Assembly (NCBI GenBank): GCA_050011315.1
Contig: JBEKJI010000001.1
Coordinates: forward strand, 124,001 to 188,000
Source of the DNA: Fen-549 sp050011315
Lineage (GTDB): Bacteria > Actinomycetota > Thermoleophilia > Gaiellales > Gaiellaceae
Length of the DNA: 64,000 bases
Direction of reading: 5' to 3'
Shown: piece after piece, positions 33,537-42,718 of the stretch
Position numbering within the stretch: position 1 is the first letter of the stretch
Layout: the number at the start of each line of letters is the position of its first letter
Translations under genes and position numbers: made by a program
The notes under the pieces: generated by a model
Told to the model about the DNA's origin: nothing
What the model saw: only the letters and a program-made list of their open reading frames with translations
Databases searched by the model: none

Positions 33537-34376
33537 ATGTCTGCTCGTACCGAATCGAACCCATACGACCTGAGCGATCGCACTGCGCTCGTCACGGGCG
33601 CCAACATGGGAATCGGCGCGGCCACCGCCGTTTCGCTCGCACGCCGCGGCGCGGCTGTTCTCGTCACCTACCTGTCCATGCGCGATCCCGAGGACGATGC
33701 GATCTTCCCGGCCGCTTACCGCGAGGCCCGCTCGCGCGACGGCTCGCAGGTCGTCGACGCCATCCGCCGCGAGGGTGGCCGGGCCGAGGCACTAGAAGCC
33801 GACCTCGTGGACGAACTAGCGCCGGCGCGTTTGTTCGACCACGCCGAGCAGGAGCTCGGGCCAATCGAGATCCTGGTCCTGAACGCCACCGGCTGGCAGT
33901 GCCCGGACAGCTTCTCGAGCGGGCGCGAAGATCAGGTCGGCCGGCCGCTCCACCCCGTCACTTCCGAGGCGTTCACGGCCCAGTTCGCCGTCGATGCCCG
34001 CGCGACCGCTCTCCTGATCGCCGAGTTCGCCCGTCGTCACAAAGAGCGCGGCGCTGGCTGGGGCCGGATCGTCTCGCTCACCTCGGGCGGGCGTGACGGC
34101 TTCCCGGGTGAGGTTTCCTACGGCGCCGCCAAGGCCGCGCTCGAGAGCATCACCCTGTCGGCCGCCTGGGAGCTCGGCGAGCAGGGGGTGACGGCCAACC
34201 TCGTTCATCCTCCGTTCACGGACACCGGCTGGATCACGCCCGAGGTGGAACGCGAAGCGATCGCGGCCAGCCCGCTCGGTCACTACGCGCAACCAGAAGA
34301 CGTCGCCGAGGTGATCGCTTATCTCTGCTCACCGGCGGCCGGCTTCATCACCGGCAACCGGATCCAGATGCGCTGA
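33537..34376 (+). CDS. short-chain dehydrogenase/reductase
   Basis: 279 residues. ATG 33537 is chosen for GGAGG five bases upstream; the long in-frame extension is not protein-like. The cofactor loop is TGANMGIG, the catalytic serine lies in SLTSGG and Tyr/Lys in YGAAKAA. The usual NNAG is replaced by LNATG. An insertion after beta-2 (YLSMRDPEDDAIFPAAYRE) is longer than in typical SDRs. The C-terminus ends ITGNRIQMR without the common DGG motif. Substrate unknown. Confidence 0.85.
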   Translation: MSARTESNPYDLSDRTALVTGANMGIGAATAVSLARRGAAVLVTYLSMRDPEDDAIFPAAYREARSRDGSQVVDAIRREGGRAEALEADLVDELAPARLFDHAEQELGPIEILVLNATGWQCPDSFSSGREDQVGRPLHPVTSEAFTAQFAVDARATALLIAEFARRHKERGAGWGRIVSLTSGGRDGFPGEVSYGAAKAALESITLSAAWELGEQGVTANLVHPPFTDTGWITPEVEREAIAASPLGHYAQPEDVAEVIAYLCSPAAGFITGNRIQMR

Positions 34377-34513
34377 CCTCGAGCGTTCCTGTCCCGGCAC
34401 GACGTTGGCACGTCAATCACCTCGCGCGGATCACTCGCGGAAGCGAGTAGATACGCGCGATGCCGCCGCAGCCGACACGTGCGGCTGCGGCTCACAAACG
34501 CCAGTCACCAACA

Positions 34514-34645
34514 CAACTCGGACCCCGCAAAGCAACTCCGGTCAGCTCGCCCGCTTATAGGAGCAGGCGTTGAGCAAGCGCCGAAGGCGCGACTCAGCGC
34601 TTCGTTACGCCGCCGGCGGAAATCGAAGATTTCCGCCGGCGCCTA
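34514..34645 (+). repeat. dispersed hairpin repeat, copy 3
   Basis: Shares with 19546-19680 the ordered blocks CAACTCG, CAAAGCAA, CGGTCAG, GAGCAGGCGTTGAGCAAGCG, the CGCTTCGTT stretch and a terminal hairpin, here GCCGGCGGAAATC/GATTTCCGCCGGC at 34612-34640. Like copy 2 it abuts the stop codon of a minus-strand gene. Confidence 0.7.
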
Positions 34646-35125
34646 GAGCTTGTACCCAATCTTACGCAGCAGGTCGTGGCGGGCGACGGCATCCTCGTCG
34701 TTCTCGACGCCGAGCGGGCTCGCTCCGTCCACGACGCCGGCGATCCCGCGTCCCCGCTCCGTCTCGACCACCAGCACCTCGACCGGATTGGCCGTGGCGC
34801 AAAAGATGTGGCAGACCTCGGGCACCTGCTTGAGCTGGTTCAGGACGTTGACCGGGAAGCCCTCGCGCAGGAAGACGACGAAGGAGTGCCCGGCACCGAT
34901 CGCGGATACGTTTCTGACCGCGAGCTCCACCAGCGCCTCGTCGTTGCCGGCGCGGCGCACCAGGCACGGCCCCGACGCCTCGCAGAAGGCGATTCCGAAG
35001 CGCAGGTGCGGAGAGGTGCCCACGAGCGCCTCGTAGACGTCCTCGACGGTCTTGATGAAGTGCGACTGGCCGAGGATCACGTTCACGTCCTCGGGCTTCT
35101 CGATCTCGACGGTTAGTAACTCCAT
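34643..35125 (-). CDS. adenosine-specific kinase family protein
   Basis: 160 residues from ATG 35125, with AGGAGG six bases upstream. It matches the small family first described from archaea: EIEKPEDVNVILGQSHFIKTVEDVYEAL, FGIAFCEASGPCLVR, GAGHSFVVFLREGFPVNVLN, HIFCATANPVEVLV and GIAGVVDG. Family members phosphorylate adenosine in vitro; the in vivo role is uncertain. Single gene, ended by the hairpin repeat. Confidence 0.88.
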   Translation of the reverse strand: MELLTVEIEKPEDVNVILGQSHFIKTVEDVYEALVGTSPHLRFGIAFCEASGPCLVRRAGNDEALVELAVRNVSAIGAGHSFVVFLREGFPVNVLNQLKQVPEVCHIFCATANPVEVLVVETERGRGIAGVVDGASPLGVENDEDAVARHDLLRKIGYKL

Positions 35126-35220
35126 GGGCAACCTCCTGCCGGGATTCTCCATTCCGGAGGGCGAGGTTTCAAGCCGACTCCGGTAGCATCGCCTACCAGC
35201 GCGACCGCTTCCTCGAGACC

Positions 35221-35817
35221 ATGCAAACGAACGAGCTGATCACCTGGCCGACGCTGTGCGTCTTCGGCGACAGCATCGTCGTCGGCTCCGACGATCGCGA
35301 GGCCGGCGGCTGGGTCACGCGGCTGAGGCTCGACTTCAACTCGCGCGAGCGGATCTCCGTCTACAACCTCGGCGTCGACGGCGACCGTAGCGAGCAACTA
35401 CTGCGCCGGCTCGGCTCGGAGGCGGCGGCCCGCAACGCGAGCGTGATCGTGATCGAGATAGGCGCGAACGACCTCGGCTGGCACGGAAGTGCGGGAACCG
35501 ACAGCGCGCTTTTCCGCGAGCGCTACGACCGAATCCTCTCCGAGGCGGGACGCTTCACCAGGCGCATCCTCACGCTCGGAATCCTCAACGTTGACGAGTC
35601 GAACGAGTCGCACGGCGTCTCGAACCGGCAGGTGCTCGCCTTCAACGGGATCATCGAAGAGCTCGCGCGCAAGTACGGAGCCGAGCACCTCGATCTCTAC
35701 GGAGCGCTCGAGCCCGGAGATTTCACGGACGGCCTGCATCCGAACGCCTCGGGCCACGCCAAGCTCGCACCCCTGATCGCTCGCGAGCTCGAGCGCCTCG
35801 GCTGGGATCTCAGCTGA
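35221..35817 (+). CDS. SGNH/GDSL-type hydrolase
   Basis: 198 residues, no signal peptide. Block I FGDSIVVG holds the nucleophile Ser, block II Gly in YNLGVDGDRS, block III IGANDLG and block V DGLHPNASGH with the Asp/His pair. This is a cytoplasmic esterase or lipase-like enzyme of unknown substrate. Its 3' end overlaps the convergent rhodanese gene by eight bases. Confidence 0.88.
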   Translation: MQTNELITWPTLCVFGDSIVVGSDDREAGGWVTRLRLDFNSRERISVYNLGVDGDRSEQLLRRLGSEAAARNASVIVIEIGANDLGWHGSAGTDSALFRERYDRILSEAGRFTRRILTLGILNVDESNESHGVSNRQVLAFNGIIEELARKYGAEHLDLYGALEPGDFTDGLHPNASGHAKLAPLIARELERLGWDLS

Positions 35818-36205
35818 AACCGCCGACGAGCTTGCGCCCGTCCGCGCTCCAGGCTTGCATTCCACCCTCCAGCTCGACGATGTTCGTGTAGCCGAGCTGC
35901 TCGAGAATCGGAACGGCGAGCGAGCTGGTGTGGCCGCTCCAGCAGTAGACGGCCAGAGTGGTCGAAGTCGGCGGCAGATCGGCCACTCGCGCGGAGAGTT
36001 GATCGACCCGGATCTTCAGATCGGTTCCGGGGATGTAGGGAGTGTTCGTACCGAGCACGTTCAGCGTCACCGTCCCCGGCTCGGCCACGGCCCGGGCAAA
36101 CTCCGCGGGCGAGACGAGCCTGTGCCCGGTCTCCTGTTTCTTCTCGCCACAGGCGACAGTGAGAAGGATGAGTCCGGCAGCGACGATCACGCGAGCGCGA
36201 TGCAC
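35810..36205 (-). CDS. rhodanese-domain lipoprotein
   Basis: 131 residues from GTG 36205. The signal peptide ends in lipobox LTVAC, and the mature part is a rhodanese fold with active-site loop CWSGHTS and the C-terminal GYTNIVELEGGMQAW. An active-site Cys is present, so sulfur transfer on the outer face of the membrane is possible. The GTG after a Lys/Arg-rich upstream frame is chosen because it starts the signal peptide. Confidence 0.82.
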   Translation of the reverse strand: MHRARVIVAAGLILLTVACGEKKQETGHRLVSPAEFARAVAEPGTVTLNVLGTNTPYIPGTDLKIRVDQLSARVADLPPTSTTLAVYCWSGHTSSLAVPILEQLGYTNIVELEGGMQAWSADGRKLVGGFS

Positions 36206-36275
36206 GCGAGACAGCTTACGCGGGGCACGTGCCCCGGACAAAGGCGAGAGCCGGGGAAGCTCTCCGGGCCGCCCG

Positions 36276-36653
36276 CTATTTGCAGCGGATATCCGCAGGG
36301 ACGCGCTTGACGTGCGTACAGCCGGCGAGCTTGTCGTTCGTACCACGGCGCTCATCAACAACTGTCCAGGCAGCCTTGGCGGAGAGGCTCTTTCGCCGCA
36401 GCCACCAGTGATCGAAGTAGGTGCCGCCGCAAGTCACCTGGGTGATGATCAGGCCGTAGTGCCGATTGTTGCCGCTGAGCCAGGCGTTCTGCTTGAAACA
36501 GAGCCGCTCGTGCACAGCTCGCAGCATGCTCTGCGTGACCGCGGCCGAAGGATGTCTGGCGGTTCGGGTGGCTAACGACGCGCCGAGGCTCGAAGCGGCC
36601 AGAAGAAGCGCGACGATCCCGCAAACCAGAGCTGTCGCAGAACGCTTGTTCAT
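36276..36653 (-). CDS. secreted hypothetical protein
   Basis: 125 residues from ATG 36653. The signal peptide is SATALVCGIVALLLAASSLGA. The mature part has four Cys (LCFKQ, VTCGG, AGCTH, IRCK) likely paired in two disulfides, and HWWLRRKSL in the middle. Family not recognised. Divergent from the D,D-carboxypeptidase gene. Confidence 0.65.
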   Translation of the reverse strand: MNKRSATALVCGIVALLLAASSLGASLATRTARHPSAAVTQSMLRAVHERLCFKQNAWLSGNNRHYGLIITQVTCGGTYFDHWWLRRKSLSAKAAWTVVDERRGTNDKLAGCTHVKRVPADIRCK

Positions 36654-36745
36654 CACCAATAGACGGATCGTATTCGACCGGGGCGAAAGGCGCTCGGTGC
36701 GTTTCCTGCGCCGCCTACCGGGACGCGCCCGATACCCTGCGCTCG

Positions 36746-37408
36746 ATGAACCGGCTCTTCGGACTGGCGCTCGTTTCAATCTCGCTCGCAGGGACTCTCG
36801 TTTCGGGCGCCTCGAGCTCGCCTGTCACCACCCCTTTCCGGAGCAAGATCTCCCCGCTCGCCCCGGAACTGCGCGCTCAGATGACCGGCGTCTCCTGGCA
36901 TCGCGGCTGCCCCGTGCCGCTCTCGGGCCTGCGCCTGCTCACGCTCAGCTATCGCGGCTTCGACGGCCGCTCGCACACGGGCCGGCTGGTCGTCAAGCGC
37001 TTCGTAGCGGCGCAGGTCGTCACCGCTTTCCGGAAGCTCTACAACGGCGGCTTCCCGATCAGGCGAATGCAGCTTGTCGATGCCTACGGAGGCAGCGACT
37101 TCCGCTCGATCGAGGCCGATAACACCTCCGCCTTCAACTGCCGCAACGCCACCGGCTCCTCGCACTGGTCGAACCACGCTTACGGTTTGGCGATCGACGT
37201 CAACCCGATCGAGAATCCGTACGTCACAGCCAGCGGCAGCGTCGCGCACAAGGCCAGCCGTCCCTACCTGAACCGCTCCCGGATCAGACCCGGGATGGCT
37301 TACCAGGGCGGCGTGCTCGTCAACGCCTTCCACTCGATCGGCTGGGGCTGGGGCGGCTACTGGAGCGGCGACCGCGACTACCAGCACTTCTCGGTCAACG
37401 GTGGCTGA
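36746..37408 (+). CDS. secreted M15-family D-alanyl-D-alanine carboxypeptidase-like peptidase
   Basis: 220 residues with an N-terminal signal peptide. Zinc ligands of the M15 fold are visible as SSHWSNHAYGLAIDVNP (His and Asp in HxxGxAxD) and the closing WSGDRDYQHFS with the third His. LVDAYGGSDFRSIEADN is the usual upstream segment. It trims peptidoglycan stem peptides. Confidence 0.85.
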   Translation: MNRLFGLALVSISLAGTLVSGASSSPVTTPFRSKISPLAPELRAQMTGVSWHRGCPVPLSGLRLLTLSYRGFDGRSHTGRLVVKRFVAAQVVTAFRKLYNGGFPIRRMQLVDAYGGSDFRSIEADNTSAFNCRNATGSSHWSNHAYGLAIDVNPIENPYVTASGSVAHKASRPYLNRSRIRPGMAYQGGVLVNAFHSIGWGWGGYWSGDRDYQHFSVNGG

Positions 37409-37414
37409 GCCTGT

Positions 37415-37876
37415 CTAAACGTCGAACTCCTGGTAGTTGACGCTGAGGGTGAGCGAGTCATCGCAGGCCTTGAGGTCGAGCAACGCACGCTCGCGGCGAT
37501 AGAGGATCTCACAGGTCGCTCCCTGTACGGCCTGAGGGCTCCAGCCGGCCAGTTGCCGGGAGTAGAAACCGAGCACCAGATCGGGCCTGGCCCCGACGGG
37601 CAGCTTGTAGGTGTGGGTCGTCCAGTAGCTCTTGAAAAGGCCATTCTCTGCGGCCTTGGCCCCGGCGTTCGGATAGGGCTCCCCCGTCGAGTAGGGAGCC
37701 CGTGCCTCGGTCGCGCCGGGATAGAGCGGCAGAGAAGAGAGCACGATCTCGTTCTGCTTCGCCCAGTCGCTTTCGCTCGCGCCGCTCGCAAGACGCCCCA
37801 GATAGGCGGCCAGGACGAGGAGCAAGGCGATAAAGGCGATGCCGAGGATGTAAGCAGTCGTACGCCGCTCGCTCAC
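37415..37876 (-). CDS. membrane-anchored hypothetical protein
   Basis: 153 residues from GTG. A single membrane segment (YILGIAFIALLLVLAAYLG) is followed by an extracytoplasmic domain with LPLYPGATEARAPYS, HTYKLPVGARPDLVLGFYSRQLAGW and two Cys. The pattern (steroid-binding-like strand, then FYxxxL) recalls small secreted domains of unknown role in actinobacteria. Confidence 0.65.
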   Translation of the reverse strand: MSERRTTAYILGIAFIALLLVLAAYLGRLASGASESDWAKQNEIVLSSLPLYPGATEARAPYSTGEPYPNAGAKAAENGLFKSYWTTHTYKLPVGARPDLVLGFYSRQLAGWSPQAVQGATCEILYRRERALLDLKACDDSLTLSVNYQEFDV

Positions 37877-37999
37877 GAGCGAGCTCCGGTCGATCGGTTC
37901 TGCCGAAGGGAGAACGGCACGACTCGCATATCGGCAGCGACAGGTGGGGAAAGGAGATGGGCTTCGAGACGATGCGGCGCGCGGCCGAGGGGCGGCGGC

Positions 38000-38782
38000 T
38001 TACGGATTAGGCGTGCTGCTCGCCGTCAGATACAGATAGCGCGCGTGCAGCCCAGCCTCGATCGCACGGCTGAAGCCCTCGGCGTCACCCATGCGGTTTT
38101 CGTAGATGAAGAGGGTGCCCTCTGCCTCGAATTGAGGGCGTAGCTCGCTGAGCACCTCCTCGCGCCGCAGCGCCAGCCGGTACTCCTGTGTCGTCAGGTC
38201 CCAGCTGCGAAAGCTCAGTCCGTTAGCATCGAGCGCCTCCGCCAGCGGCGTCTTGTCGGGTGACAGCGTCTCGGCCGGGAACTCCTCTACGGGCACCCAA
38301 GGCTCACGCCCGTGCGAGTAGAAGATCGCCATCCGGCCGCCCGGCCGGAGCGCCGTCCGAAGCTCCCGGATCGTGGCGGCGTAGTCGTCGCTGAAATACA
38401 TGCTGTCGATCGAGAGCACGAGATCAAAGGTGCTCTGCGCAAGCTCGAGCTGGTTGATGTCCCCCACTTCGAACGCCAGCCGGTCGGACTTGGCGGCCGT
38501 ACGCCGCCGTGCCTGCTCGATCGCAAGGGGAATGTATTCGAGCCCGGTGACCCGCGCGCCCGTGCGATCGGACAGGTACTCGGCGATCATGCCGTTGCCG
38601 CAGCCGAGGTCGAGCAGGCGTTGGTTCGGGCCCAACCCGGCCACCTCGATCAGAAGTTCCAGCTGCTCGAGATCGGCGAATCCGTGCTGGCAGAGATCTT
38701 TGCCGAAGACGCGCTCGCAGAAGGCATGGTGCGCCGGACTGTGCTCGACAGCGGCGTAAAACGCTTCGTAGAAGTCCTTCAT
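38000..38782 (-). CDS. class I SAM-dependent methyltransferase
   Basis: 260 residues from ATG 38782; the upstream open frame is Arg-rich shadow. SAM motif I LLDLGCGNGMIAEYL, acidic residue in VTGLEYIP, then FDLVLSIDSMYFSDDY and LRTALRPGGRMAIFY. A long C-terminal half (PAETLSPDKTPLAEALDANGL) distinguishes it from UbiE types. Substrate unknown. Confidence 0.82.
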   Translation of the reverse strand: MKDFYEAFYAAVEHSPAHHAFCERVFGKDLCQHGFADLEQLELLIEVAGLGPNQRLLDLGCGNGMIAEYLSDRTGARVTGLEYIPLAIEQARRRTAAKSDRLAFEVGDINQLELAQSTFDLVLSIDSMYFSDDYAATIRELRTALRPGGRMAIFYSHGREPWVPVEEFPAETLSPDKTPLAEALDANGLSFRSWDLTTQEYRLALRREEVLSELRPQFEAEGTLFIYENRMGDAEGFSRAIEAGLHARYLYLTASSTPNP

Positions 38783-38925
38783 TCGTGTTGCCTTCGCCAG
38801 TGCGGGGACCCAGGGCGAGTGAACGATACTGGGATCGTCTCGGCAGGCTACTGGACTCTCAACCGGCGCGAGCCCGCCCCGCCTCCGTGAAGCGACTACG
38901 ATCCACACACCGCGGGGGGGGTCTC

Positions 38926-39648
38926 TCAGCTTGTGATGGTGACCGGCACACCGGGGCTGATGCGGACAACCAGCCAGCGCATCGTGCTGTTGCTGAGGCG
39001 CACACAACCGTGGGAGGCGGCGCTGCCGAGAACGCCGCCGACGTTCTCCAGCCCGTGCAGGGCGATCTGGCCCGGGCCGCCGTCGAACTCCTGGAACACG
39101 TTGGAGCGGGCGCTCAATGCGAGCGCGAACGGCGCGCCGACATCGGTGGCTCGCAACTGGATCACTTCTTCGACGAAGAACTCGCCGCGCGGCGTCGGCG
39201 TCGAGGGCTTGCCCACGACTGCCTTTACGATTCGCACCGTGCGGCCCTTCTGGTAGACGATCACGCGTCGCCTGGACGTGTCGACGACGATATGCCAGCT
39301 CGTCTTCGACGTAACCGTCGCACGTTGTTTGATCCAGCCCGTATGTCCGTTCGGGCGCCCGGGAAGCCTGACGTGCAGCCACCGGAGTCCGCCGGCGCCA
39401 GTCCTGTCACCGAGAACCGGAAGCACGGTCTGCTCCCCCGTGAGCGGCCGCCGCGCCTGAACCATCCCGAGCGGCGTTGAATCTTGAGCGGGCTTCGAGA
39501 ACGCCTCGTGCGCGCTGAACAGCGTCGCCAACTTCTGGGTCGGCCTCGCGACCGCCGGCGTGCCGGAGTGCGCCGGCGCAGCCCCTATCCACATCGAGGC
39601 GAACAGCACGAGCGTTGGCAGTATGGGCCGAAAACGGTGGGTACGCAT
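38926..39648 (-). CDS. secreted L,D-transpeptidase (YkuD)
   Basis: 240 residues from ATG 39648. Signal peptide (LPTLVLFASMWIGAAPAHS), an SH3-like middle part (LRWLHVRLPGRPNGHTGWI) and a C-terminal YkuD domain with IALHGLEN and the catalytic SHGCVRLSN. It forms 3-3 peptidoglycan cross-links or attaches proteins to the wall. It is 104 bases downstream of the ice-binding-like gene on the same strand, possibly one transcript. Confidence 0.9.
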   Translation of the reverse strand: MRTHRFRPILPTLVLFASMWIGAAPAHSGTPAVARPTQKLATLFSAHEAFSKPAQDSTPLGMVQARRPLTGEQTVLPVLGDRTGAGGLRWLHVRLPGRPNGHTGWIKQRATVTSKTSWHIVVDTSRRRVIVYQKGRTVRIVKAVVGKPSTPTPRGEFFVEEVIQLRATDVGAPFALALSARSNVFQEFDGGPGQIALHGLENVGGVLGSAASHGCVRLSNSTMRWLVVRISPGVPVTITS

Positions 39649-39752
39649 GGTTACCGATCCTGATACCTGCTTGCGCGAAAGAGAGGACGAGCGGGCGGCG
39701 TTGCCGCCCGCTCGTATTCGCTGGAGCCGGTCGGGTTCCAGCCGGGCATTGC

Positions 39753-40736
39753 TCAACCTGTAAAGCCAGCGCGGTTGCGGGCCGGTCTGGCGTTGCCGCG
39801 CTTCGAGCTCGCGGCCTTCTTCTTCTTCGGCGTGGTTTTTGGCGTGGTTTTCGGCTTGGTTTTCGTTTTCGACGTAGTGGTTGTCTGCGTCGTGGTTGTC
39901 TGCGTGGTGGCTGCCCCCGTGGTCGCTGTCGTGGACGGCAGAGCAGCGCACGTCGGCTTCGTGATCGTGTCGTGGATCAAGGTCACCGCTCCGGCACCGG
40001 ATGCCTGCTCGCCGGCCAGCAGCCGGCCGTCGACGGTCACGCCGTCGCCGAGGGAGATGTCGTCGTGGGCGAGGATCGTGCCCCTGAAGGTAGAGCCTGC
40101 CCCGAGTGTCGCGGCACTACCAACCTTCCAGAAGATGTTGCAGGCCTGCGCACCACGGATCAGGGTGATGTTACCGGTACCGCCCGTAATCAGCGTGCTG
40201 GCGGTCTGGAAGATGAAGACGGCGTCGGCGTTGTTCTCGCCGTCAAGAACGAGCGTCCCCGTCATGCCGAAGGTGCCCGAGGCCGACGTGTAGACGCCGC
40301 CCACGAGCGTCTGGCCGGCGAGCTCGGTGAGCACCGTGGTAGGCGATCGCCCGGCCGCGTTGTCGTAGGCAGTCGTCAGGGCGGATTTCGCGCCCTGTGT
40401 TGTCGCGTCGTTCGGATCGGGATCGTTGTGGTTCGCGCCGGTCAGGTTGACGCAGTTCGCGCCGGGGCAGGCGCCGAATCCGGTCTCGGAATGAGTCGGA
40501 GAAGACCCGACATCACCGCTGATCGTGCTCGCGCCGGTGTTGGTAATACCGGAGCCGGCCAGTACAGCGAAACCGTCTGCGGTTCCGAGCGGCACGGTTG
40601 TCGGCGCCGCCGAGGCGCCACCGACGAGCCCCACGAGTATCCCGATCACGAACAGCGCGGACAGGCCTGTCGCCCACGTCGCGCGTGAGCGAAAACTTCT
40701 CGCGCCCGGCCGGCGCTTGAAGATTGAAAGCGTCAT
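39753..40736 (-). CDS. exported DUF3494 ice-binding-like protein
   Basis: 327 residues, ATG with AAGGAG seven bases upstream. After a signal peptide, a roughly 215-residue DUF3494 beta-solenoid shows LGTADGFAVLAGSGITNTG, STISGDVGSSP, FIFQTASTLITG, CNIFWKVGSAATLGAGSTF and ILAHDDISLGDGVTVDGRLL. A Thr-rich then Lys-rich tail (TTQTTTTQTTTT, PKTTPKKKKAA) could bind wall polymers. The family includes ice-binding proteins but also many untested adhesin-like members. Confidence 0.88.
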   Translation of the reverse strand: MTLSIFKRRPGARSFRSRATWATGLSALFVIGILVGLVGGASAAPTTVPLGTADGFAVLAGSGITNTGASTISGDVGSSPTHSETGFGACPGANCVNLTGANHNDPDPNDATTQGAKSALTTAYDNAAGRSPTTVLTELAGQTLVGGVYTSASGTFGMTGTLVLDGENNADAVFIFQTASTLITGGTGNITLIRGAQACNIFWKVGSAATLGAGSTFRGTILAHDDISLGDGVTVDGRLLAGEQASGAGAVTLIHDTITKPTCAALPSTTATTGAATTQTTTTQTTTTSKTKTKPKTTPKTTPKKKKAASSKRGNARPARNRAGFTG

Positions 40737-40929
40737 ATTCGGTCTCCTTCAGCTAGCACTCCAACATCGCCGACAAAAAGGGGGCGTCAGTCGGCCTGCT
40801 CCGACCTACTCTGCTGAGGGCGGACCCGTCGCGGTGGCCAGTGACTTTGGCCGTCGCTGCTGAATCACTGCGCCAATCAATGAGGCGCTGCAAGAAAATG
40901 TTAACAGGGATGTGCCGCCCGTACCAGCG

Positions 40930-41622
40930 TCAAACTCCGTCTTGCTCTTTGGCGACCGCGAAATCGATATTGACGGTTTCGTCCGGCTGCCCCTCCTCGA
41001 TCTTGCCGCGCTGGACGACGGCGTGCTTGTCCGGCGGCTTCGGTATCTGCGGCATCAGCAGGAGGTGGCTGTGGACGATCGCCTCGGCGACGTCGGCGAG
41101 CTTGCGGCCGTTGTGCTGCGAGTGATCGCGTAGCATTTCGAAAGCGTTCTGCTGGCCTATCGCGTAGCGCTCCATCAGGATGCCTTTCGCCTGCTCGATA
41201 ACGGCCCGCCGCCCGAACGCTCCTCGTAGGTTGTGGTATTCGGTAAAGCGCTGGAGGGTGATGTCGATTGCACTCTGCAGCTCCTCGGCATCGGCGTCGA
41301 CGATGTAGGCGAAGACGCCACGCTTGGCCGCTTCGCGGATATAGGCGGGATCCCTCGCCGAGAGCAGCGCGATCACGGGGCAGGTCGACTCGTGGACGAT
41401 CTCTGCGATCAGCTCGAGCGCATGGTCGGAGCTGAGCCCGAGCCCGACGAGCGCGACGTCGGGATGTTCTCTGGCGGTTACGGCGCCGACTTCCCGGACG
41501 TCGACCTCGCGTGCAATCACCTCGTGGCCGAGGCCGGTCACGACCTGGGCGAGCAACTCGAGCCGGTCTCTGCGCTCGTTTGCGATCAGAACGCGCAGGT
41601 GCGAGATCTCTTTGCTGGTCAT
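40930..41622 (-). CDS. ANTAR-domain response regulator
   Basis: 230 residues. The N-terminal receiver-like domain (LRVLIANERRDRLELLAQVV, PDVALVGLGLSSDHALELI, VFAYIVDADAEELQSAI) is followed by an ANTAR RNA-binding domain (RRAVIEQAKGILMERYAIGQQNAFEMLRDHSQ) and a charged tail. The receiver has no clear phospho-acceptor Asp at the usual strand end. ANTAR proteins act as antiterminators on dual hairpins. A near paralogue lies at 60474. Confidence 0.88.
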   Translation of the reverse strand: MTSKEISHLRVLIANERRDRLELLAQVVTGLGHEVIAREVDVREVGAVTAREHPDVALVGLGLSSDHALELIAEIVHESTCPVIALLSARDPAYIREAAKRGVFAYIVDADAEELQSAIDITLQRFTEYHNLRGAFGRRAVIEQAKGILMERYAIGQQNAFEMLRDHSQHNGRKLADVAEAIVHSHLLLMPQIPKPPDKHAVVQRGKIEEGQPDETVNIDFAVAKEQDGV

Positions 41623-41806
41623 CGACTCACTCGCGAGTAGGCGTTATTTAATCATTTTAGGTGTTTCGCGCTAAACTGATCGCGGAAGCCAAAACGATCG
41701 ACTTCTCACGCATTCTCGCGACTGTCACAGGAATCGGCGTCGCGCAGATCCACCCCTAGCAACCGGGTCGGAGCGATTTCCGTCGGCCGGCTTGAGGAGG
41801 ATCGAG

Positions 41807-42079
41807 ATGGAGATGCGGATTGTAGTATCCGACGCCGGCAGTGCGAGCGCGCTCGCCGAGCGATTGACTGCCGCCTATAGCACTGCCTGCATCTCGCGTT
41901 GGGTCGATCGCCCGGAGGTCGAGGTTCGGATCGAGGCGGAGTCGGACCGAATCGTCCTCGGCGTCTTGGAAACGGTCGAGCGATGGCTCGACCAGGCCAG
42001 CTCCGGATCAGCCGAGATGTGGCTCGGGAAGAACTCGTACCGCCTCGCGCGATGGGCTCCGGTAGAGATTCGGCAATGA
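41807..42079 (+). CDS. small hypothetical protein
   Basis: 90 residues. ATG 41807 is preferred since GAGGAGG lies six bases upstream. It has an alpha/beta pattern (MRIVVSDAGSASALAERL, PEVEVRIEAESDRIVLGVLETVERWLDQ), a soluble ACT/ferredoxin-like outline and a basic C-terminus. Family not recognised. The LapA-type gene follows by 49 bases. Confidence 0.6.
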   Translation: MEMRIVVSDAGSASALAERLTAAYSTACISRWVDRPEVEVRIEAESDRIVLGVLETVERWLDQASSGSAEMWLGKNSYRLARWAPVEIRQ

Positions 42080-42128
42080 CCCTGGGCGCAACTCAGCTGC
42101 GCGTGCTCAACCCATGAACGGAGAAGCC

Positions 42129-42470
42129 ATGTCCCCGAAAGAGAGCAAGACCACGACACGTCCTACGTCCGACGCCGTTCCGAACGACAAGCCCGCCACA
42201 CCGGCTGCCACCGAGACACGCGGGGCGCGCTTGAGCCGCAAGGCCCGGCGGGTTCGCTTCCACCTCTATGCGTTATTCACGGTCGCGCTGTTCGTGTGCC
42301 TGGTCGCGCTCGTGATCGCGAATACGCGTCAGGTCAAGCTGAACTGGGTGTTCGGCTCTTCGACCGCCTCGCTCGTCTGGATCGTCCTCTTCAGCGCCAT
42401 CCTCGGCTGGCTGCTCGGGATCGTCATGAGCGCCCTCTTTCGCTGGCGCACGCGGGCGCCGCGAGCCTGA
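42129..42470 (+). CDS. LapA-domain (DUF1049) membrane protein
   Basis: 113 residues; start ATG 42129 with GGAGAAG close upstream, or ATG 42114. A Thr/Lys-rich cytoplasmic head is followed by two membrane segments with the LapA pattern IANTRQVKLNWVFG and ILGWLLGIVMSALFRWR. Family members are small envelope proteins. Role in an LPS-lacking organism is unknown. Confidence 0.8.
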   Translation: MSPKESKTTTRPTSDAVPNDKPATPAATETRGARLSRKARRVRFHLYALFTVALFVCLVALVIANTRQVKLNWVFGSSTASLVWIVLFSAILGWLLGIVMSALFRWRTRAPRA

Positions 42471-42718
42471 TGCCGACGAGCCTTCCCGAGAAGAGCCCCT
42501 AGGCCCGAGAATCGCAAACGGTTTTAGCCCCGCCGTGACCATCTCGCGCCCTCGGCCGGCAGCTCCTTCTTGGAACCGAAACTTCGAGCTAAGCGCTTCA
42601 ACACCTGGACGATCTCCCGCACAGATCCACTCCGTGGTCCCGTCACGGCTTCTCGACTACGATCCAGAGACTGCGGCGGCGTGGAGACCGCTTGCGCGAA
42701 CACTGAGGGGAGTCTGAG

